Shown here: piece by piece, positions 7,242 to 14,549 of the stretch | How positions within the stretch are numbered: position 1 is the stretch's first letter | How the letters are laid out: every line of letters begins with the position of its first letter | Source of the DNA: an uncultured Bacilli bacterium | Lineage (GTDB): Bacteria; Bacillota_I; Bacilli_A; RF39; UBA660 | Direction of reading: 5' to 3' | Length of the DNA: 64,000 nt | Assembly (NCBI GenBank): GCA_934130405.1 | Contig: CAKOXX010000002.1 | Location: forward strand, 38,005-102,004 | Translations under genes and position numbers: made by a program | Notes under the pieces: model-generated | Seen by the model: only the letters and a program-made list of their open reading frames with translations | Database searches by the model: none | Told to the model about the DNA's origin: nothing

Positions 7242-7808
7242 ATGGAAGCAGTACTTGAAGGATTATTGTTTGTAGTAGGAGATGATGGATTATCTCTTGA
7301 ACAAATTAAAGATATCTTAGAAATCGATTTTGAAGAAATTAAAGCATTAATTGCATCTTTACAAGAAGAATACTCAAAAAGTAATAGGGGAATAAAGATA
7401 GAATTTTTAGGTAATAAATTAAAACTTACTACTAAGAAAGAACATCATTTATATTACCAAAAGTTATTAGAAAATAAAGAAACACATTCATTAAGTCAGG
7501 CAGCTCTTGAAACACTTGCTATTGTAGCTTATAATCAACCATTAACGAGAATTCAAGTTGATCAATTAAGAGGAATAGCTAGTGGACCAATGATTGGAAA
7601 ATTAGTTGCTAAAGGATTTATTAAAGAAGCTGGTAGAAGTAATTTACCAGGAAGACCTATTCTTTATGAAACAACAAGTGATTTTCTAGATTATTTTGGA
7701 CTTGCTAATATTGATGACTTACCAGATATGCGAGACTTTTTAAGTAATAGTGAAGATAAAGATGAAGAAGTAGATTTGTATGAATCTAAATACAAAGAAA
7801 CTGTATAA
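7242..7808 (+). CDS. scpB: Segregation and condensation protein B
   Basis: ScpB dimers bind ScpA and regulate SMC-ScpAB. The start used is the ATG at 7242, with GAGGGGG 6 nt upstream and only one base between it and the scpA stop. The sequence shows two winged-helix domains: MEAVLEGLLFVVGDDGLSLE at the N-terminus, and LETLAIVAYNQPLTRIQVDQ with a following RGIASGPMIGKLVAKGFI in the second. An acidic tail ends the protein (188 residues). Confidence 0.95.
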   Translation: MEAVLEGLLFVVGDDGLSLEQIKDILEIDFEEIKALIASLQEEYSKSNRGIKIEFLGNKLKLTTKKEHHLYYQKLLENKETHSLSQAALETLAIVAYNQPLTRIQVDQLRGIASGPMIGKLVAKGFIKEAGRSNLPGRPILYETTSDFLDYFGLANIDDLPDMRDFLSNSEDKDEEVDLYESKYKETV

Positions 7809-7814
7809 TTAATG

Positions 7815-7848
7815 AAACTGGTCAATGGTTTTACTATACCAGTTTTTT
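7815..7848 (+). terminator. Intrinsic terminator of scpAB
   Basis: AAACTGGT (7815-7822) pairs with ACCAGTTT (7838-7845) and the 3' side runs into a T-stretch, just after the scpB stop. Confidence 0.85.
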
Positions 7849-7852
7849 CTTG

Positions 7853-7881
7853 TTGTTAAAAGTCAAGTATTATGATATTAT
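7853..7881 (+). promoter_or_regulatory. Promoter in the scpB-surface protein gap
   Basis: -35 TTGTTA (7853-7858), a 17-nt spacer and -10 TATTAT (7876-7881). The same hexamers and spacing recur at 9998-10026. Confidence 0.5.
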
Positions 7882-7887
7882 TAAGAT

Positions 7888-8004
7888 GTCAAGAATACTG
7901 ATATTTGATAATAGGAAGGTAGGAGACAGTTGTGGTAGTAGTAGTAAAAGACTGTCAAAAACTAAATACTAATGTAAGAAGTAGTGTACCTACTTTCTTT
8001 TTTC
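7888..8004 (+). ncRNA. Candidate small RNA or leader with its own terminator
   Basis: The predicted transcript after the 7853 promoter contains a hairpin, GACAGT (7925-7930) with ACTGTC (7951-7956). It then has a terminator-like stem, AAGTAG (7979-7984) with CTACTT (7990-7995), followed by TCTTTTTT. The stretch between holds a GTAGTAGTAGTA run. A 25-codon reading frame starting GTG at 7933 overlaps it and could instead be a leader peptide. A second hairpin with a T-run lies just downstream. Confidence 0.35.
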
Positions 8005-8007
8005 AAT

Positions 8008-8047
8008 GATAGATTAATATCAAAAAGGTATAAATCTATCTTTTTTG
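8008..8047 (+). terminator. Second terminator-like hairpin before the surface-protein gene
   Basis: GATAGATT (8008-8015) pairs with AATCTATC (8033-8040), followed by six T. It lies only 34 nt before the start at 8081, so it may attenuate transcription into that gene. Confidence 0.55.
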
Positions 8048-8080
8048 TTAAATACTAAAATAGAAAGTGGGTCTTAGTTT

Positions 8081-9943
8081 ATGCGTAATAAGAACAAATC
8101 TTTTTTATTTATAATACTTATTTTAATCCTATTAATAGCAGTAATTGGTATCAGTTATGCAGCTTTCTCCTATACAGGTACAGGTCAAAAATTGAATACT
8201 ATTACAACAGGTGCAATATCTATGGAGTATGTTGAAAGTACTAATGTCATTTCTATGAATAATGCACTTCCAACGACTGATGCTACTGGAAAGAAGTTAT
8301 CAGATTCTGGAGAATACTTTGATTTTACCGTTAAATCATCAATCGCCGGAAACACTGATATCAACTATGAAATAGCAGCAAAAGAGGAAAATGGTAATAC
8401 CTTTTCAGGACAAAATGTTAAATTTTATCTAACAAAAGTCAATGCCGATGGAAGTGAAGAAGAAGCAATGCCCCCAAAGACCTATTCCGAAGACCCAACC
8501 GGAAATGTCTATACTGGCAGACCATCCGATATGATGAGTCTATTTGTTGGTAATTTAAATCAACAAGGTGATACCGAAATAAAATATAGATTGAGATTAT
8601 GGGTCGATGAAAATTATAATCCACAAAGTGATAATGGTGGACTAGTATATAAAGTAAAAGTAAATGTCTATGGACAAACAAGTGATACTGTAGCGGAGGT
8701 AGAAGATACCTATTGTAAAGATAATGGATTTAATACTTTATCCGATTGTATGTTAGTAATGAATAATCATGAAGCATCAGTAGAAACAGCTAAAACTAAT
8801 ATTAATGCTAAAGGTACCCCAGACTTTTCTAAAACAGCCACCACTGATGAAGGATTATTTATGGCGGAAGATGATGACGGTCCTAGTTATTATTATAGAG
8901 GAGCAGTTAAGAATAATTATGTATCCTTTGCAGGATACACTTGGAGAATTATCCGTCAAAATGGAGATAGAAGTGTCAGAATGATATATTCTGGAAAGAC
9001 AACGAGTGATACAGGTGAAGCAACAATCGGAAATTCACAGTTTGCCAATAAATCTTTGGATCCAACCTATGTTGGCTATAAATATAATGAAAAATTTTCA
9101 CTACATGAAAACAATGATATAACTAAATATACGTCATTTGTAAATACAACAAAATACAACTTTGGAACAGGATACACCTTTGATGAATCAACTAAGAAAT
9201 TCACTTTAACTGGAACTATTAAGCAATTAACATGGAATGATAATCATGATGAAATAGTATCAGGAAAATTATATAGTTGTCTAAATAAAGATTGTAATAT
9301 TATCTATAAAATAAATGATTATTTTGATGACAGAATAATGATAGTTCAGCCAATATCATATAGTAGTGACAGTTATGTTGATGCAGTAACAAATAATGTG
9401 AGCTCAACTATGAAAAACACTTTAGATACATGGTATAAAAATAATTTAATAGGTTATTCATCGTACTTAACAGATGAAGTGGTTTGCAATGATCGAAGTA
9501 TTTCTACCGGTACAGGATACAAAATAGACAATTATACATTTTATAGCTCATATGATAGACTTGCTAATCATAGATTACCAAGTTTAAAATGTGCTCAAGA
9601 TAATGATAAATTTAAAATGTCAAATGATAGTGCTAAATTAGATTATCCAATATCACTTATCACAGCAGATGAGGTGGCAATGGCTGGCGGAGTATCAAAT
9701 ATATCTAATAGTAATTATTATTTATACAACGGTCATAGTAATTGGACAATGACTCCTGGCTATTTTGATCCTTATGGAACTTATGCAAGTGTCTGGGGAG
9801 TAGGACAGAAGGGTGAGTTATATCCTTGGGGTAATACTATTTATTATTTTGAAATATGTCCAGTTATAAATCTAAAAGCAGATGTTCAAATCACAAAGGG
9901 AGATGGAACTGCTTTAAATCCATATGTTATTTCAGTTGACTAA
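8081..9943 (+). CDS. TasA/camelysin-like exported surface protein with C-terminal FAGYTWRIIR-type domain
   Basis: The N-terminus (LFIILILILLIAVIGISYAA, then FSYTGTGQ) is of the TasA/CalY type, whose signal is normally cut by SipW-like signal peptidases. Residues about 40-205 form the beta-rich TasA-like domain (YFDFTVKSSIAGNTDINYEI, VYKVKVNVYGQT). The large C-terminal part starts near YYYRGAVKNNYVSFAGYTWR and ends with VINLKADVQITKGDGTALNP. This pattern is common in surface proteins of uncultured gut Firmicutes and resembles DUF6273-type modules. No SipW-like peptidase is seen in the window. It is a probable fibre or matrix protein with an added binding module; the ligand is unknown. Confidence 0.65.
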   Translation: MRNKNKSFLFIILILILLIAVIGISYAAFSYTGTGQKLNTITTGAISMEYVESTNVISMNNALPTTDATGKKLSDSGEYFDFTVKSSIAGNTDINYEIAAKEENGNTFSGQNVKFYLTKVNADGSEEEAMPPKTYSEDPTGNVYTGRPSDMMSLFVGNLNQQGDTEIKYRLRLWVDENYNPQSDNGGLVYKVKVNVYGQTSDTVAEVEDTYCKDNGFNTLSDCMLVMNNHEASVETAKTNINAKGTPDFSKTATTDEGLFMAEDDDGPSYYYRGAVKNNYVSFAGYTWRIIRQNGDRSVRMIYSGKTTSDTGEATIGNSQFANKSLDPTYVGYKYNEKFSLHENNDITKYTSFVNTTKYNFGTGYTFDESTKKFTLTGTIKQLTWNDNHDEIVSGKLYSCLNKDCNIIYKINDYFDDRIMIVQPISYSSDSYVDAVTNNVSSTMKNTLDTWYKNNLIGYSSYLTDEVVCNDRSISTGTGYKIDNYTFYSSYDRLANHRLPSLKCAQDNDKFKMSNDSAKLDYPISLITADEVAMAGGVSNISNSNYYLYNGHSNWTMTPGYFDPYGTYASVWGVGQKGELYPWGNTIYYFEICPVINLKADVQITKGDGTALNPYVISVD

Positions 9944-9947
9944 AAAT

Positions 9948-9983
9948 AAAAAGATAGTTGATGGTAATCATTGCTATCTTTTA
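9948..9983 (+). terminator. Intrinsic terminator of the TasA-like gene
   Basis: AAAAGATAG pairs with CTATCTTTT around a 16-nt loop, starting 4 nt after the stop codon. Confidence 0.7.
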
Positions 9984-9997
9984 ATATGAAAAATTTA

Positions 9998-10026
9998 TTG
10001 TTAAAGATAGCAATATCTGATATTAT
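9998..10026 (+). promoter_or_regulatory. Promoter of the 10062 membrane-protein gene
   Basis: -35 TTGTTA (9998-10003), a 17-nt spacer and -10 TATTAT (10021-10026). Confidence 0.55.
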
Positions 10027-10061
10027 CATATTAGAGGGTAAGATATTAGGAGTAATTGATT

Positions 10062-12008
10062 ATGGAAAAAAATAAGAAAAAGATTAAATGGTTGATACTA
10101 GGTTATTTACTATTATTTGTAATTTTACTATCTTTTTATTTAATAAATTCTACTGCTTTGATGGAAAATTGTTATGAAGTAATATACTTGTCATTGGTGT
10201 ATGTTTTAACATTACCATTTATTGTTGGAAGGAAAGTTATTCATAAAAAAGTAATTTATCCTTTGTACTTTTTACTAGCTATTTTACTATCTTTGTTTGC
10301 TTATAAAATTACTTATTTTGGCTATTCTATTGTTACTTTATTTCTATTTGCAGTATCGGTTACTCCCATAATTTATCAAAAACTATCAAAAAATAATTTA
10401 AAGAAAACATTTAGAGTATTAATTCCATTACTATTATTGATTATAAGTGTAGCTTATATTTTTAACGAAACAGCCATTTTCTATTCACCTTCATCTCCTG
10501 ATATTTCTTTTCCTTTTTCTTTCACAAAAGAGGAAAGAGATATTTATGTTGGAAAATATAAAATAAGTGTTATTGATAATCAAAAGGAAAAGACAGAACT
10601 ACGTTTAATTGTTACTGATGATATTCATAAATTTAAAACAGGAGTTACTTCTAATTATTATAACTATTATAATACTACATTGGAAGTTTATAAAAATGAT
10701 ACTTTAAAACAAAAATATTATTTCATAAATACGAGTGTTCTAGCTGATAGTTTAACTCTTGAATGTCTTGGTAGTAATGATGGTAATCCGACTAGTAAAT
10801 TAGATGAAGAGTTAGATGGTACTTATGTTTATCTTTCTTTTAAAGATGATGTTTATGAATTAGATACAGCTTTTATTGATGATATAACTGATAAAGTTGT
10901 TTTAAGTAAAGTAGATGAATTTGAAGATACTCCAAAGAATACTGTAACTAAAGAATTCTATTTTTATGATGATAATCATGGTCACTATGGCATTTCTTAT
11001 AGTGAACCATCAGAAGATAAAACAGTACTTAGTCATTATACTTGTACTACTGATGACTGTAGTGCTAACTATGCAACTAATTATTTTTCAGTAATTAAAG
11101 ATAGTCAATATTATGTATTTAATGTTAAGACCGGGAAGATAACTAATACTTTATCAACAACAAAAAAATATGGCATTATGGATCTTGTAATGAAAGATAA
11201 TTTACCAGTTGGCTTGCTCCTAGATGATATGGAAACAACAAAATTAAAGATGAGTTATTATGATTTTGCCGCTGATAAAGAAACGATTGATACTAAAATG
11301 TGTGATTATATTCGAATTGATAGCAATGTTAAAGGAAATGATTACTTGTATTGTGCACATGGTAATTATTCAAGTTTAGTAGATACTAATGGTAATATTG
11401 TTAAAGCAGGAGTTACTGGTTCAATAGGGGATAGTAAAGATAATGTTTATTTCTATGAAAGTGATTATCCAGATGGCATACTACACCTAACTCCTACTAT
11501 TAAGAAACTTTATGATAAGGATTTTAATATAATCTATACTGCTGAAAATAATGATGAAAAACTAAAACTATATAACATAGTAACGGACAAAGATAGTATA
11601 ACTTATGGAACGAATAAGAAATTTTATACTTATAAAAGCAATACCAAAACTAATGAAAGTAAAGAAGCGTATAAGGATATCTATAAAATATTTAATGATT
11701 ATGCGATTGTTAATAAAGATGACTATGTCACTATTATTGATTATAAAGAAAAAGTTGTTACTACTTTATGTAAATTAACATCAGAAAATAAAATTAAAGA
11801 AACATTTATGCTTAATGATAATAGTGCTATTGTAATAAGAATAACTGACTCTAATATAACTGTTAGTGATATAGAAGTGACAGAAGAAAATAAAGACATT
11901 CTTAATGATAAAGAAAAGTTTGAAAAGTATAAGGAAGATCATGCTGTTTATGAATATACTTATTATATTAATGAAGCAAGATTAGAAAAGAAAGCTGACT
12001 TTATATAG
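10062..12008 (+). CDS. Membrane-anchored protein of unknown function
   Basis: Five membrane spans fill the first 145 residues (WLILGYLLLFVILLSFYLIN through LIPLLLLIISVAYIFNETAI). A large hydrophilic domain of about 500 residues follows, probably extracellular, rich in Tyr, Asp and short beta-like stretches. CTCTTDDCSANY may form a disulfide loop. I see no enzyme motif. The ATG at 10062 is preceded by AGGAG with 9-nt spacing. A TTG at 10056 in frame is too close to that site. It is a single gene, with its own promoter and terminator. Confidence 0.6.
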   Translation: MEKNKKKIKWLILGYLLLFVILLSFYLINSTALMENCYEVIYLSLVYVLTLPFIVGRKVIHKKVIYPLYFLLAILLSLFAYKITYFGYSIVTLFLFAVSVTPIIYQKLSKNNLKKTFRVLIPLLLLIISVAYIFNETAIFYSPSSPDISFPFSFTKEERDIYVGKYKISVIDNQKEKTELRLIVTDDIHKFKTGVTSNYYNYYNTTLEVYKNDTLKQKYYFINTSVLADSLTLECLGSNDGNPTSKLDEELDGTYVYLSFKDDVYELDTAFIDDITDKVVLSKVDEFEDTPKNTVTKEFYFYDDNHGHYGISYSEPSEDKTVLSHYTCTTDDCSANYATNYFSVIKDSQYYVFNVKTGKITNTLSTTKKYGIMDLVMKDNLPVGLLLDDMETTKLKMSYYDFAADKETIDTKMCDYIRIDSNVKGNDYLYCAHGNYSSLVDTNGNIVKAGVTGSIGDSKDNVYFYESDYPDGILHLTPTIKKLYDKDFNIIYTAENNDEKLKLYNIVTDKDSITYGTNKKFYTYKSNTKTNESKEAYKDIYKIFNDYAIVNKDDYVTIIDYKEKVVTTLCKLTSENKIKETFMLNDNSAIVIRITDSNITVSDIEVTEENKDILNDKEKFEKYKEDHAVYEYTYYINEARLEKKADFI

Positions 12009-12044
12009 AAAAAGAAATGTAAATTATCTACTACATTTCTTTTT
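12009..12044. terminator. Bidirectional terminator between convergent genes
   Basis: AAAAAGAAATGTA (12009-12021) and TACATTTCTTTTT (12032-12044) are perfect complements around a 10-nt loop, giving T-runs in both directions. The last codons of the reverse-strand gene (KKKCSR) lie inside it. Confidence 0.85.
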
Positions 12045-12581
12045 AAGTACTAAACTTTTAGGTTTCATTTCTGTAACTTGTGTATGATAGAACTTTTCTC
12101 TCATATATTCTGCTACTTGTTCGTCATTAATATTACCATGTTCAAAAATTACTTGATGATATATATTTTGTGCTGTTTCAAATGGAAGTATTAAGTCAGT
12201 ATGAGTTCCTTTACTTCTAATTAAGTTATAATCACTATGTAAATGTTCTTTTATATAATTATAAGATGCTAATCTATCAGGAGTAAGCCAACTTTTATCT
12301 TCCCTTAAAGTAGTAGAATCAAGTCCACATTTTACACAAGTACAAAATCTATTGTGTTCATTACCTTCGATAGTATCAACAAATAAGTGTTCACAATTTT
12401 CAAATTCGTTAAATCTTATTTCTTGAAATATTTGACTTTCTTCTCTAAATAATTCATCTTCCACTTTGCTAAGTGCAAAATATCTTTTAACAGTTTCATT
12501 GTTTGCTAATAGTTCAAGTTCATTTTCTACTCGCATTCTTTTACTTCTTGTTTCTTCATATTTCTTTTCTAATTCATTCAT
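12024..12581 (-). CDS. Unknown protein with coiled N-terminus and zinc-ribbon-like Cys cluster
   Basis: I do not recognise this 185-residue protein. Residues 1-60 look helical and charged (KKYEETRSKRMRVENELELL). NCEHLFV followed by HNRFCTCVKCGL gives a possible C-H-C-C metal site around residues 62-87. The rest is helical (YNYIKEHLHSDYNLI; EQVAEYMREKFYHTQ). AAGGAGGG lies 9 nt before the ATG. It is separated from the next reverse-strand gene by about 50 nt, so the two may be cotranscribed. Confidence 0.55.
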   Translation of the reverse strand: MNELEKKYEETRSKRMRVENELELLANNETVKRYFALSKVEDELFREESQIFQEIRFNEFENCEHLFVDTIEGNEHNRFCTCVKCGLDSTTLREDKSWLTPDRLASYNYIKEHLHSDYNLIRSKGTHTDLILPFETAQNIYHQVIFEHGNINDEQVAEYMREKFYHTQVTEMKPKSLVLKKKCSR

Positions 12582-12634
12582 TTAATATAACCCTCCTTGC
12601 GCTTAGATAGTATACAATAATATTATGCAAAAGT

Positions 12635-13858
12635 CTATTTTTTAATTAACTTTTTGCTATCTTGTTTGGCCATATTAGCAGTAGTTATTTCATTAGCTAG
12701 TGCAGTACCTTTGTCTAATATTTCGCAAATTTGTAATAAAGTATCAGTATTTATTTCTTTTTGTTCACCGTTATTTATTATTACGTAACCACCAGAAATA
12801 TTATAATGTAAATCTATTGCAGGCTTTTCCCAAGAATCACCAGAATATTGGAAATTAATTACTTCTCCATAATCTTTATAGGTACCATGATCATCTGCGA
12901 TAGGGTACATAACAAATTTATGTGAGTAAAATATAGAAGAGCCATCTTCGTTAAAGTATCTAGAAACATTATATTTAGAGTTAATTCCGCTACTAGCATA
13001 GATTGTTTTTGAATATTCATCTTTTGATTCTATTTTTAATATACAAGCATCTTTACTAGTTTTATCATCAAAATCATCAGAAGGACTGGCGATTAAATTT
13101 ATCTTTTCTAAATAATCAGCTGGTTTTTCTAATTCAACATCATCTCTTAAAAAAGGATTAACAGCAACATCGAATTTGTTAAGTAATGGTTGTATTAAAT
13201 CTTTAGCTAAGAAAGGAAATTTAGTGTAACCTTTTTCTAATTTCTTTCTATTTGCTTCTACATTTTGTATTACTTCTTCTTTAGTAATATCTAAGTTACT
13301 ATCCTTATAAAGATTTTTAACTTTAGTAACTTTAAGGTCTACAAGGTAATTATTTATTACTTGATTTAAAATAGTTTTATAGTCAGTTTCTGCACTTTCA
13401 TCTTTTCCACTTATTCTTGCATAATAATCTTTTAATTCAGTTAAAACCAAAACTGCATTATTTAGTTCATAGGTATGAAATTCTTCTAAATATTTGTTTT
13501 TACTAACTCTTCTTCGCAATCTCTCTTTAGCTTCAGTGTATACTGTATCGATACTTTTTCTTTCTTCTTCACATTTTCTTTTGACTTCTTTGAAATCTGT
13601 ATCCCTTTTATAAATGTCATCAATAGCATTCTTTTTATCTATATTGTTAGATTCTATCCAAGTTCCATCTGGGTATTTTTTTTGCATATAAGTTAAAAAG
13701 TCTAAAGGAATCTTTCCAGTTAATTCTAGACAAGATAAAAACTCATCAACTCGCATATTTAAATCATTCCAGCCATAGTAAACTATATTATCAATGACTC
13801 TTTCTTCTGTCTCTATTCCGAGAGCTTTAATTATTTCTTTTAGTCCTAAATAGTTCAT
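12635..13858 (-). CDS. Unknown soluble protein
   Basis: A 407-residue protein I do not recognise. Residues about 85-180 are highly charged and probably coiled (KRKCEEERKSIDTVYTEAKE). The C-terminal 150 residues look beta-rich, with FYSHKFVMYPIADDHGTYKD and SGGYVIINNGEQKEI. There is no signal peptide or membrane span. The ATG at 13858 is used because AGAAGGA lies just upstream. A longer in-frame ATG at 13894 has no ribosome site. It lies downstream of the tRNA-Leu terminator. Confidence 0.5.
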   Translation of the reverse strand: MNYLGLKEIIKALGIETEERVIDNIVYYGWNDLNMRVDEFLSCLELTGKIPLDFLTYMQKKYPDGTWIESNNIDKKNAIDDIYKRDTDFKEVKRKCEEERKSIDTVYTEAKERLRRRVSKNKYLEEFHTYELNNAVLVLTELKDYYARISGKDESAETDYKTILNQVINNYLVDLKVTKVKNLYKDSNLDITKEEVIQNVEANRKKLEKGYTKFPFLAKDLIQPLLNKFDVAVNPFLRDDVELEKPADYLEKINLIASPSDDFDDKTSKDACILKIESKDEYSKTIYASSGINSKYNVSRYFNEDGSSIFYSHKFVMYPIADDHGTYKDYGEVINFQYSGDSWEKPAIDLHYNISGGYVIINNGEQKEINTDTLLQICEILDKGTALANEITTANMAKQDSKKLIKK

Positions 13859-13913
13859 AATATTCCTTCTTTCTTTTTCGCTATATTCTATCATAAATAT
13901 ACATAAAAGTAAA

Positions 13914-13945
13914 TAAAAAACTCGAGAAGTAAAAAACTCTCGAGT
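13914..13945 (-). terminator. Terminator of tRNA-Leu
   Basis: On the reverse strand ACTCGAGA pairs with TCTCGAGT and is followed by TTTTTTATTT. Confidence 0.85.
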
Positions 13946-13956
13946 AACATTTCAGT

Positions 13957-14043
13957 TGGTGCACATGAAGGGACTTGAACCCATACGAAGAAATCTTCTG
14001 CAGATTTTGAGTCTGCCGCGTCTACCAGTTTCGCCACATGTGC
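13957..14043 (-). tRNA. tRNA-Leu (anticodon CAA)
   Basis: The reverse strand folds as a class II tRNA. Acceptor stem GCACATG/CATGTGC, D arm GCG...CGC, anticodon stem GCAGA/TCTGC with loop CTCAAAA (anticodon CAA), a long variable arm (AGAAGATTTCTTCG) and T arm GGGTTCAAGTCCC. The discriminator is A and CCA is encoded. A TATAAT box lies upstream on the same strand (about 14048-14055). Confidence 0.95.
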
Positions 14044-14133
14044 ATGAATAGATTATATCATAATAGTAATAAAAAAATAAATAGTTTTTGTAAAAAATCA
14101 TATTCTAAATTAGGAACATAAAATTTTAAAGAC

Positions 14134-14162
14134 TTGAAGAGCAATTAAAAATAAAGTATAAT
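14134..14162 (+). promoter_or_regulatory. Promoter of the EIIB-like gene
   Basis: -35 TTGAAG (14134-14139), a 17-nt spacer and -10 TATAAT (14157-14162), 22 nt before the start codon. Confidence 0.7.
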
Positions 14163-14183
14163 AGGTGTTGTTGGAGGATAAAA

Positions 14184-14489
14184 ATGGAATATATAATTAT
14201 TTTATTAGTACTTCTAGTTATCTTACTTGCAGTACTTAAAGCTAATAAGAAAGATGCAGAATTAGACTTTAATAAATTAGTAGAATATCTAGGAGGAAAA
14301 GATAACATCATTCAATCAGAAATAAAAATGTCTAGATTTATTGTTACATTGAAAGATGTTAGTAAAGCTGATAAAGAAGCTATTCAAAAGCTAGGAGCTA
14401 AAGGAGTAGTGGAAATCAATAATCAGTTAAAAATTATATTAGGACAAGATTCTAAACAGCTAAAAAAATATATCGATGAAATGAAGTAG
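14184..14489 (+). CDS. Membrane-anchored PTS EIIB-like domain lacking the active cysteine
   Basis: An N-terminal membrane span (MEYIIILLVLLVILLAVLKA) precedes a domain of the glucose-type EIIB fold: LVEYLGGKDNIIQSEIKMSR, IQKLGAKGVVEINNQLKIIL and a final helix. In true EIIB proteins a phosphorylated Cys sits in a CxTRLR-like turn. Here the matching place reads IKMSRFIV, with no Cys anywhere in the protein. It therefore cannot be a phosphocarrier of the usual kind and may be a sensor or scaffold. GGAGG lies upstream of the ATG. It is directly upstream of ppdK, but a hairpin separates them. Confidence 0.75.
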   Translation: MEYIIILLVLLVILLAVLKANKKDAELDFNKLVEYLGGKDNIIQSEIKMSRFIVTLKDVSKADKEAIQKLGAKGVVEINNQLKIILGQDSKQLKKYIDEMK

Positions 14490-14512
14490 TTTATGCTACT
14501 TTTTTTCTTTTC
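14484..14512 (+). terminator. Intrinsic terminator between the EIIB-like gene and ppdK
   Basis: AAGTAG (14484-14489) pairs with CTACTT (14496-14501), followed by a T-run. The 5' arm overlaps the stop codon. Confidence 0.7.
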
Positions 14513-14549
14513 TTTTTGATATACTCTATTATAGAAGGGATATGAGAAT

